A stretch of 64,000 nucleotides of DNA from Pullulanibacillus sp. KACC 23026 (GTDB taxonomy: Bacteria; Bacillota; Bacilli; Bacillales; Sporolactobacillaceae), in NCBI RefSeq assembly GCF_029094525.1, contig NZ_CP119107.1:4154001-4218000 (forward strand). Reading direction: 5' to 3'. Positions within the stretch are counted from its first letter, which is position 1, and the number at the start of each line of letters is the position of its first letter. Under the pieces are notes generated by a model, which had not been told where the DNA came from, did no database searches, and worked only from the letters and a program-made list of their open reading frames with translations. Position numbers and translations under genes: made by a program. Below are positions 9,252-16,134 of this stretch, one piece after another.

Positions 9252-9282
9252 AAATGGCGACATCAAAACCCCACGCCATTAA
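9252..9282 (-). terminator. Terminator of the phosphotransferase gene
   Basis: On the minus strand AATGGCG pairs with CGCCATT across a 14-base loop and is followed by TTCTTATT. It starts about 12 bases after the stop codon at 9293. Confidence 0.65.
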
Positions 9283-9292
9283 TAACGAGTCA

Positions 9293-10294
9293 TTAATCTT
9301 GATTATTAAGCCAATTAACTAACTTTGAGATCTTCTCCGCATAATCTCTAATTTCCTTTATTGTTCCTATCACTTGTGTCGTCCCTAGCTTTTGCTCCTC
9401 TTCATTTGAACATTCAATCCACAAGGAACGCTTTAAATTATATTCAAGCCAACCTAATTTACCTAAGAAGCCATTTTCTAATACCATAGACCAATCCGCC
9501 TTAGTTTCTCCGTATCCCTTTTTATATCCATTTATAAAAGCGAAGAATCTTCTTTTATCTACATTACCTGTCTCATCTTCTGACCAGTAAAGAGCTGTTT
9601 CAATTAAATCTTGCATAGGATTTATATAACCAGCAGACTCCCAATCAATAAAAACGGGACCACCTTTATACCATAAGACATTTTTAGGATCTAAATCTCT
9701 ATGACTAATTACTAAATTTGCTGAAAGGCATCTTTTGGCATTGATCGCTAATGAAGTCCATTCATAAAGTTTATCAACAATTTCAAGTAGCTGTTCTATC
9801 CATTCATTATTACTCTTTTGGCCCTTCTCAATGTAATATTTCCAGTCTATGCATGGTTCATTGTTTCTAAAATTTCCTATGTTAAGCTCCGAAAAATCTG
9901 TCCTATGTATTTCAGCGAGTAAAGAACCTATCTTTTCACAATGACTACAACTAATTGAAGTTGTTTTAAGCGTTTCACCCTCTACCCAATCGAAAACCAT
10001 ATAAAAGTGGTTGTCCATTTTTAAAACAAAGTCACCATTAATTATTTTGGCTGGTGCAGCAGGTACTTTCTTTGATACCAATTTAGCAATTCTCTCTGAA
10101 TTAATATAATTATTCATCGCATCAGGTCTTATCATAATTTGAGGATTTAATATTTTAATGGCATATTTTCCATCATTCGTTTCAACCGCATACATCTTAT
10201 GCAAAAGACCACCTGATATTGGTATTGGAACACCAACTATTTCTCCGAGTCTGGACTCGATACATAACTTTTTAATCAATTGAAAATCAACCAT
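9293..10294 (-). CDS. APH-fold phosphotransferase, homoserine-kinase-like
   Basis: 333 residues. The N-lobe contains GGLLHKMYAVETNDGKYAIKIL (glycine loop and catalytic Lys), and the C-lobe holds VISHRDLDPKNVLW (H-x-D-x4-N) and the metal Asp in VFIDWESAG. The overall pattern resembles the homoserine kinase type II / choline kinase branch more than dedicated resistance enzymes; substrate unknown. ATG 10294 has AGAGGTG about nine bases upstream, so the TTG at 10321 is rejected. It is not closely related to the other phosphotransferase at 1.4-2.3 kb. Confidence 0.85.
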   Translation of the reverse strand: MVDFQLIKKLCIESRLGEIVGVPIPISGGLLHKMYAVETNDGKYAIKILNPQIMIRPDAMNNYINSERIAKLVSKKVPAAPAKIINGDFVLKMDNHFYMVFDWVEGETLKTTSISCSHCEKIGSLLAEIHRTDFSELNIGNFRNNEPCIDWKYYIEKGQKSNNEWIEQLLEIVDKLYEWTSLAINAKRCLSANLVISHRDLDPKNVLWYKGGPVFIDWESAGYINPMQDLIETALYWSEDETGNVDKRRFFAFINGYKKGYGETKADWSMVLENGFLGKLGWLEYNLKRSLWIECSNEEEQKLGTTQVIGTIKEIRDYAEKISKLVNWLNNQD

Positions 10295-10342
10295 TTTATA
10301 GTCCACCTCTAGTTCAAGCACATTTTAAGATAATTAATAATT

Positions 10343-10498
10343 TCAATTCAAAAAAGGGTTTATAACCTTCCATCCTTTACCTTTGAATAATTTTTCTAAC
10401 ATCCATAAATGGTCGCTTCCTATGATTAGCATAATCCGTTCTTTTTGACTCCACGTGATTTGGAGAACATTTTTAAAAATCATTAATTCTCTTTCCAT
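10343..10498 (-). pseudogene. C-terminal remnant of a DUF5694-like protein
   Basis: A 51-residue frame containing FKNVLQITWSQKERIML, IIGSDHLWMLEKLFK and GWKVINPF. This matches my memory of the C-terminus of DUF5694 proteins, which end in a segment of the form ANIQRIT..DRILVIYGSGHLxxL. The first 200 or so residues expected for the family are missing. It lies directly upstream of the phosphotransferase and is probably not expressed. Confidence 0.5.
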
Positions 10499-10544
10499 AA
10501 AAATCAAGAGTTCTTAGCATTAATCCGATATTCCTTCAATTTTT

Positions 10545-10812
10545 TTATGAAATGGAACGTTTGCTCCTTCGAATGAAAACGATCTTTTTTGGAATTATAA
10601 TGCTTCTTTTGTTTCCGGAAAAGTGTTTACTCTTGCAGGGTTCCCTGAGGACTATACCTTCCCAAAACAAATGGCCAATGGCCCTAAATATAAACAATCC
10701 AGAAATTCTGTTACGGTTCCCGTTATTAGACGAACTGTTAAAAATATAATTGCTGTTCTTGAAGGTGGTACCATGGTTCACGATCAGGACCTTGCCTTAC
10801 AAAGACAAAAAA
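10545..10812 (+). pseudogene. Plus-strand C-terminal gene fragment of unknown family
   Basis: An open frame without a start codon reads NGTFAPSNENDLFW, then FVSGKVFTLAGFPEDYTF, then VTVPVIRRTVKNIIAVLEGG. It looks like real protein sequence and ends just before a strong terminator, but the frame runs through that terminator, so the original stop codon was probably lost to an indel. I do not recognise the family. Confidence 0.35.
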
Positions 10813-10851
10813 AGAGACCAACACAAAAAAGTGTTTGGTCTCTATTTTTTT
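10813..10851 (+). terminator. Rho-independent terminator
   Basis: AGAGACCAACAC (10813-10824), loop AAAAAA, then GTGTTTGGTCTCT followed by ATTTTTTT. It would end transcription of the fragment at 10545-10812. Confidence 0.85.
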
Positions 10852-11042
10852 CAATCGTGCAAGGTGAAAAAAGGATTATATCGGCGTCCCTTATTAATCA
10901 ATGGTTTAAGCTAATTCAAGTTTTTCAGTTTGCCCAATAAAAAAGTAACGCTTTTTTTAAAGTGCAGGACATTTAATCCATATACAGATAAAAGAAGAAG
11001 TTAAAGCCCTGTGTAAGATAGGTAGTTAGCTTCTTTTTTCCT

Positions 11043-12431
11043 TTAAGCAGCACCCATTTGATTATATGATTTTTTTTTATCTCGAGCATTGAGTACCATG
11101 CTGAAAATAATAACCACAATAGTAAAACCTACAATAAGGGTAGTCAAAGCACCCACACCCAATTTACCTATATTCCCCACAACAATACCCGGAATCAGAT
11201 AGTCCGTGTCCGCAAAAGTAGCCGAAGCACCAGCTCCAAACGAACCCAAAGCCGGAATGATAAAGAGTGGTAACCAAGAAATCAGCAAACCATTAAAGAA
11301 TGATCCGAGCACCGCACCTCGACGACCACCCGTAGAATTCCCATAAATCCCAGCAGCAGCACCACAGAAGAAATGCCCAACGACACCAGGAATAATCACC
11401 GTCGTTCCCAAAGCGAGCATCGCAAACATAGACAGAGTCCCTGTAATGAAAGAAACAAAGAAACCAATCAACACTGCATTTGGAGCATATGGAAAGATGA
11501 TTGGTACATCAAGTGCTGGTTTTGAATTTGGCACCAATTTTTGAGCAATCCCTTGAAAAGCTGGCACAATTTCAGCCAAAATCATCCGAACCCCTTGAAG
11601 CACCACTACAAAACCGGCAGCAAATGTTCCTGCTTGTACGATGGCAAAGATAATATAGTTCGTACCACTAGAAAGTTTAGTTTCTACAAAGTGAGGGCCA
11701 GCAGCAATTACCAGTAAAATGTAAACCACAGCCATCACAAGCGAGATTGAAACCGTTGAATCACGTAAGAATCCAAGGCTCTTTGGAATATTTAACTTTT
11801 CTGTTGACTTTTCTGGATCTGGATTACCAAAGACTTTCCCAATCCAACCTGAGAATGCATAACCGATATTCCCTGTATGCCCCATCGCTACATTGTCAGT
11901 GCCCGTGATTTTACGCATAAACGGTTGACAGAGCGCAGGTGTAACCGTGAGCATAGTCCCTTCAAAAAGTCCGCCCAACAGAATAGTAATCCAAGAATCT
12001 CCCAAACCTGCCGACACAAGAATAACCGCAGCCATACAAGACACATAAAGCATCGCTTGACCCGTCAAAAAGATATATTTAAAACGTGTGAAACGAGCCA
12101 AAAGAATATTGACCACCATACCGACCAGCATAATCAAAGCCGTTGGTGTACCAAATTTCACCAAAGCAAGGGCAACAACACCCTCGTTAGTCGGAACAAT
12201 CCCAGTTACGTGAAAAGCATGTTGGAACATAGTCGCAAATGGTGTCAGCGAGTTAACCAAAATCCCCGCACCACCCACAAGTACCAGAAAACCCGCAAAG
12301 GTTTTAACCGTTCCTTGAATCACAGCTGTCGCTGGCTTTTTCTGCAATATAAGACCAAGCATTGCAATCAACCCTACCAAAAGCGCGGGTGTTGTTGCAA
12401 CAGAAACTATAAAATTAAGTAACCCATTCAT
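11043..12431 (-). CDS. PTS EIIC, ascorbate (SgaT/UlaA) family
   Basis: 462 residues, about ten to twelve membrane segments. It forms the sugar-translocating channel of a phosphotransferase system in the cytoplasmic membrane. The pattern GTVKTFAGFLVLVGGAGILV near the N-terminus and the repeated half with GLISWLPLFIIPALG fit the UlaA/SgaT family, which transports L-ascorbate or related acids. It lies 23 bases after the EIIB gene in one operon. No ascorbate catabolic genes (ulaD/E/F/G type) are visible nearby, so the true substrate is uncertain. The stretch 10852-11042 has only imperfect inverted repeats that could terminate the operon. Confidence 0.88.
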   Translation of the reverse strand: MNGLLNFIVSVATTPALLVGLIAMLGLILQKKPATAVIQGTVKTFAGFLVLVGGAGILVNSLTPFATMFQHAFHVTGIVPTNEGVVALALVKFGTPTALIMLVGMVVNILLARFTRFKYIFLTGQAMLYVSCMAAVILVSAGLGDSWITILLGGLFEGTMLTVTPALCQPFMRKITGTDNVAMGHTGNIGYAFSGWIGKVFGNPDPEKSTEKLNIPKSLGFLRDSTVSISLVMAVVYILLVIAAGPHFVETKLSSGTNYIIFAIVQAGTFAAGFVVVLQGVRMILAEIVPAFQGIAQKLVPNSKPALDVPIIFPYAPNAVLIGFFVSFITGTLSMFAMLALGTTVIIPGVVGHFFCGAAAGIYGNSTGGRRGAVLGSFFNGLLISWLPLFIIPALGSFGAGASATFADTDYLIPGIVVGNIGKLGVGALTTLIVGFTIVVIIFSMVLNARDKKKSYNQMGAA

Positions 12432-12454
12432 TAATTATCGCTCCTCTACTCCAC

Positions 12455-12754
12455 TTAACCATGGTTAATCCCATGACGATCCAGCACACCATTCAATGCT
12501 TCACGTGCGACATCTTTGTCAATAATTGATGCCAATGGCACAATTTTTTCTGCTGGAATATTAGGTAAAGCCGCCACCAAAGTTGCTTCTACAAAAAAGT
12601 AATCCGCAGCCTCTGGTGTAGCTGAACCTACATCCATGTGATCCAGTTGAAATTCATTCACATCCAAACCTTCTTCTTGTAAAATCGCCTGCAGATTCAT
12701 TTGAACCATGAAACTTGTGCCAAGACCTGATTGACATACACATGCAAATTTCAT
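12455..12754 (-). CDS. PTS EIIB, ascorbate (SgaB/UlaB) family
   Basis: 99 residues, cytosolic. The phosphorylated Cys should be Cys7 in CVCQSGLGTSFMVQMN, the P-loop-like signature C-x-x-G-x-G-T/S of SgaB-type EIIB. It accepts phosphate from an EIIA and passes it to the sugar carried by the EIIC encoded next. It starts two bases after the regulator's stop codon, which indicates translational coupling and a single transcript. Confidence 0.9.
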   Translation of the reverse strand: MKFACVCQSGLGTSFMVQMNLQAILQEEGLDVNEFQLDHMDVGSATPEAADYFFVEATLVAALPNIPAEKIVPLASIIDKDVAREALNGVLDRHGINHG

Positions 12755-12755
12755 A

Positions 12756-14696
12756 CTATTTTTCTCCTTCTTCTGTTAAAAGTATTTGTTCTATTTCTTC
12801 GACAGTAGTCGCTGTTAATAACAGTTCTAGCTGTTCCTTGTTGGACAAAATTTTTGCGAGCGTCGATAAAGCTCTAAGGTGAGTTTCATTATCAATCGCA
12901 GCTAATACAATAAAAATCTTAATCTCATGCTTAGGATCGTCCATTAGATATACAGGATGTTCGCATTTCAAAAATGACATACCCAACTGATTGACTCCAT
13001 CTTCTGGCCTAGCATGTGGCAAAGCAATCCCCGACCCTAAGTCAACATAAGGACCAAACTCTTCCACTTTGTTTAGGATTGCTGTAATATATTGCTCTTC
13101 AATCTCTTTTTTCTCAATCATTGGTTGAGCAGTAAGCTCAATCGCTTCTTTCCAGCCGAGCGTTTGATTGGTAAATTTTATTTTATCTTTAGTTAATAAA
13201 TCTGAAAGCATTACTCCTGAGATTCCTCCTTCTTTTCTATTGTTATTTAACTTTTTATCAATGATTCTAAGTAAATCTTTCTTAGCCATTGGAGCTTTTA
13301 TCGTGATGTATGGTTCTATAGCTTTTAGTATTTTTTGAGCTGATGGTTTCACAAAGCCTGGGAGATTAAAGTCCTTTAATAACTGATTATACAATTCATT
13401 TTCTTCCTCCATCTCCGGAAAAATGGACATGAGATAGACTTTTTTGTCTGATTTGACAGGCACTGTTGAAAAAATGACATCATAAGAATTTTTAGGTAAT
13501 TTCTCAAAATGCGAAACTGACGTGCTCAAGATAAATTCCATTGAGGGAAACAAATTTTCCAGCCGTTTTTTCATAATCAAGCTTGAGCTTATCCCATTCA
13601 TACATAGAACAATGGCACGCACTGGTTTTCCAGAGTACTTATTCTTATAGATTTCTCCACCAAATAAGATGACAAAATACGCCAGCTCGGATTCAGAAAT
13701 TTCCCCTACCAATTCTTTCAATGGGACAAGTGCCGAATCCATGAGTAAAAATAACGAGTGATATTTCTTTTTAATTCGCTCCAATAGGACATTCTCAAGC
13801 TCAAAGTGATTTTTTAGTCTAAAATAGGCAGGAATCAGATGCGAAAGTAACGCCAAAAAGGTCTTAGTGAAGTCTTCAAATTCCACCGCTGCAAGCTTCA
13901 TTACGTTTTCCATGATATTAAAAGCCACACGATAAAGAAAATCTACATTACCCAAGCTCCCTTTCCCATCCGACATCCCAATAATTAATGCTTTGAACAA
14001 TTCTTCTTCGTTGTCGGATGGATGTTTCACAGCACGAGATTTGAGTACACCCACATAAAGAATCATTGGGATATAGCGACTATGTACTACTTCCAGCTCC
14101 ATCTTTTGCATTAATGCTCGAAGTTCTTGGCTAATCTCAAAAATGCTCAATGGCTGATTTTGATTCAGAAATTTCGATAAAACATAAAATTCATCTTGTG
14201 CGGACAGCTTTTGGAGAAAGTACCACGCCTTCTGCCTAAGTGTGACTTCATCAGAGTCAAGATAGAATCCCCTTTTGCGAGAATACTCTATCTTTATTTT
14301 TTGATTTTGCAATAAAATTCTCAACTTTTTGATATCACTCAAAATCGTATTTCGGCTGACCTCCAATAAATCTTGAAAATCATTGACCGAAGTCTGCTTT
14401 AGCTCAGAAAAAACTAGAAGATATATCAATGCCTGTCTTTTAGACTCTGAAAGTATAAATTTACTTTTATCAATAGAAAAACGTACTTCTTCAAAATTTT
14501 GTATTTTTTTTGGTATAGCGAGCACTTCATTTTTATACTCAAGTGTCCTTATACCTGATTTTTCTAGTTTGTCATTAACCTCCTCGATTTTCCTCTGGAA
14601 AGTATTTCGATCAAGTTTTGTTGCTTCCAAAGCTCTATTCAGCTTCCAGAAAGATTGATCTGAAAAAAGGATGATATCTAAATCATAATCTATCAT
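12756..14696 (-). CDS. BglG-type PTS-regulation-domain activator fused to EIIB and EIIA domains
   Basis: 646 residues. Order: N-terminal winged-helix region including LIYLLVFSELKQTSVNDFQDLLEVSRNTILSDI-type HTH (about 85-130), two PRD domains (His-containing, about 190-410, with FDEL-like helices), a GatB-like EIIB domain (VLCMNGISSSLIMKKRL, Cys present), and a C-terminal EIIA of the fructose/mannitol type with active His in ALPHARPEDG. Such proteins activate their own PTS operon according to phosphorylation at PRD, EIIB and EIIA sites. It is the only EIIA source in the operon, so it probably also phosphorylates the EIIB encoded next. Start ATG has AAGGAGA seven bases upstream. Confidence 0.87.
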   Translation of the reverse strand: MIDYDLDIILFSDQSFWKLNRALEATKLDRNTFQRKIEEVNDKLEKSGIRTLEYKNEVLAIPKKIQNFEEVRFSIDKSKFILSESKRQALIYLLVFSELKQTSVNDFQDLLEVSRNTILSDIKKLRILLQNQKIKIEYSRKRGFYLDSDEVTLRQKAWYFLQKLSAQDEFYVLSKFLNQNQPLSIFEISQELRALMQKMELEVVHSRYIPMILYVGVLKSRAVKHPSDNEEELFKALIIGMSDGKGSLGNVDFLYRVAFNIMENVMKLAAVEFEDFTKTFLALLSHLIPAYFRLKNHFELENVLLERIKKKYHSLFLLMDSALVPLKELVGEISESELAYFVILFGGEIYKNKYSGKPVRAIVLCMNGISSSLIMKKRLENLFPSMEFILSTSVSHFEKLPKNSYDVIFSTVPVKSDKKVYLMSIFPEMEEENELYNQLLKDFNLPGFVKPSAQKILKAIEPYITIKAPMAKKDLLRIIDKKLNNNRKEGGISGVMLSDLLTKDKIKFTNQTLGWKEAIELTAQPMIEKKEIEEQYITAILNKVEEFGPYVDLGSGIALPHARPEDGVNQLGMSFLKCEHPVYLMDDPKHEIKIFIVLAAIDNETHLRALSTLAKILSNKEQLELLLTATTVEEIEQILLTEEGEK

Positions 14697-14743
14697 GTAG
14701 ATCTCCTTCTTCCTTATATTTTTTATTATAACTAAATTATTTC

Positions 14744-14763
14744 CTGAAAATTGACGTTTTCAG
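14744..14763. promoter_or_regulatory. Inverted repeat upstream of the PTS operon
   Basis: CTGAAAA-ttgacg-TTTTCAG, a perfect 7-bp inverted repeat about 50 bases before the regulator start codon, next to a TATAAT-like element on the minus strand near 14725-14730. It is in the right place for an activator or operator site. No strong -35 box is visible at the expected spacing. Confidence 0.35.
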
Positions 14764-14845
14764 TACAAAATCAAGATTCAAAAATGGCATAGATTGGACT
14801 TGTCTAATTTCTTTTAATAAACAACACAATAGTATCAATAAAACA

Positions 14846-15250
14846 TGGGATTACAAGAAGAATTTCTCGGAAGGGTTTGGAAAAACCAAGAACGAACAGT
14901 CAAATCGGATACTAAAATGGATCATCCTACAATGACTTATTTTAAAGAGTTGTTCATACCAATCAGACTAATATCCACCAATTGTTTTTTTACAGTCCTA
15001 ATTTAAAGTATAAAGTCGTCAGCAATACTAACACCAACAAGTTATTGAAAAAAATTATTAGATGAGTTAGAAATTGAGCCAATAACTGTTCACGGACTAC
15101 GGCACACTCATGCAAGTGAACTTCATTATCAAATGGCAACCATTCAATTATGTAAGCGAGAGACTTGGTCATAGTGACATTGAAATAACCTTAAAGGAAT
15201 ATATCCATGTTCTAATGGAATCGCGTTTGCATGTGAGCAAGTCACAGTGA
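14846..15250 (+). pseudogene. Tyrosine recombinase (integrase) C-terminal remnant
   Basis: Degenerate in several frames. Recognisable pieces are WDYKKNFSEGFGKTKNEQ, LKKLLDELEIEPITVHGLRH with the box-II Arg-His pair (HGLRHTHAS), and, one frame over, VSERLGHSDIEITLKEYIHV with the LGH motif and the catalytic Tyr region. Frameshifts separate these pieces. It ends 160 bases before the orphan tRNA-Leu fragment at 15410, where integrases of tRNA-targeting elements are usually found. Confidence 0.75.
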
Positions 15251-15342
15251 AAATATTTGAGAGTATGATTGTGTAAGATAGGTGTAAAACGCATTGGAAA
15301 CATATCGTGTTCTATCGATATTCAATAAAACAAAAAGCTCAT

Positions 15343-15372
15343 AAACCCTTTAAAATCAAGGTTTACGAGTTT
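15343..15372. terminator. Imperfect hairpin after the integrase remnant
   Basis: GCTCATAAACC pairs imperfectly with GGTTTACGAG across a short A/T-rich loop, followed by a T-rich stretch. It could be the terminator of the lost integrase gene. Nothing else is supported in 15251-15409. Confidence 0.4.
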
Positions 15373-15409
15373 CAATGTTTTTTCTATCGTAACGTAAATA
15401 TTTATAGGT

Positions 15410-15462
15410 ATACCGGTGGTCGGGGTCGAACCGACACTCCGTGAGGAACACGATTTTGAGTC
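15410..15462. other. Orphan tRNA-Leu(CAA) 3' fragment, candidate attachment site
   Basis: These 53 bases (ATACCGGTGGTCGGGG... to ...TTTTGAGTC) are identical to 43363-43415, the 3' half of the intact tRNA-Leu(CAA) gene including its anticodon loop, in the same orientation. The identity stops sharply after GAGTC. AACGTAAATAT occurs just to the left of both copies (15391 and 43341), which suggests that homology once extended further. This is the classic footprint of an element integrated at a tRNA 3' end. Confidence 0.85.
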
Positions 15463-15579
15463 CCCTTATAATACATAGAGTCATTTGATCCAATAGTATC
15501 AAGGATTTCTATGAAATCTTTTAAAATTGGTAACACAATTCACTATACTTATGCCTCAAGGTCCTTTATTTGTCAAGCA

Positions 15580-15978
15580 TCAACCAATCTTCTTATTAAA
15601 TTTAGCAAGACCCATCACTTTATATTTTTTTATAAGTTCAATTTCATGCCTTCGAGCATCCTCTTCTTTTTCATACTCTGCCACAAAAATATAATCAAGT
15701 TTACCTTGCTCCATTAAAGCTTTATGCTCAAGATTTCTCCTATTACTTGACCTTCTGCATCGATACCAAAGACCACTTCCGACATAGACCACATCACCAT
15801 CTAGTAAATGTTCATAAACAGTGTACATGTTTGTTCGTCTTAGTTTATCGGCGTCAAAATTATATTGCTTAATCAGATCAGTGATCTTTTGAAACGGTAC
15901 TCCATAAATTTTAGCAATCTCTTGGTTTGTCATTTTACCAGATAGATGTTTAACAAGTTGTTTTTTAGTTGGAAGCAT
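15580..15978 (-). CDS. HTH plus GIY-YIG-like nuclease domain protein
   Basis: 132 residues. Residues 1-40 form a helix-turn-helix (MTNQEIAKIYGVPFQKITDL). Residues 51-132 have the GIY-YIG pattern: YTVYEHLLDGDVVYVGSG, a conserved Arg in WYRCRRSSNRR and a Glu-containing helix EEDARRHEIELIKKY. Families with this layout include homing-endonuclease-like and phage proteins. The Shine-Dalgarno GAGGTGA lies in a 9-bp inverted repeat (see the separate entry). It lies just inside the island. A nuclease role is inferred, not shown. Confidence 0.72.
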   Translation of the reverse strand: MLPTKKQLVKHLSGKMTNQEIAKIYGVPFQKITDLIKQYNFDADKLRRTNMYTVYEHLLDGDVVYVGSGLWYRCRRSSNRRNLEHKALMEQGKLDYIFVAEYEKEEDARRHEIELIKKYKVMGLAKFNKKIG

Positions 15979-15982
15979 AAAA

Positions 15983-16022
15983 AATCACCTCGTTAGTGTT
16001 ATAGATAAAAAAAACGAGGTGT
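15983..16022 (-). promoter_or_regulatory. Hairpin that could hide the ribosome binding site
   Basis: On the minus strand CACCTCGTT, then about 20 A/T-rich bases, then AACGAGGTG, ending seven bases before the ATG at 15978. The second arm contains the Shine-Dalgarno GAGGTG, so pairing would block ribosome access. Confidence 0.5.
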
Positions 16023-16134
16023 AAATTATGTCTAACTAATTTTTCTTATTTAATTGTTTTTAGATTAATAAATTTAGATTATGCTCCAACACTTTTATAA
16101 TGTACAGGGGCTGCTGTTAGCTGTGTAAAACTAA

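Noticed and set aside
11877-12422. 181-codon plus-strand frame
   Set aside because: It is antisense to the PTS EIIC gene and has the Lys/Gln/His-rich composition of a shadow frame.
15410-15462. A functional second tRNA-Leu gene
   Set aside because: The sequence diverges right after the anticodon loop and lacks the D arm and the 5' acceptor strand.
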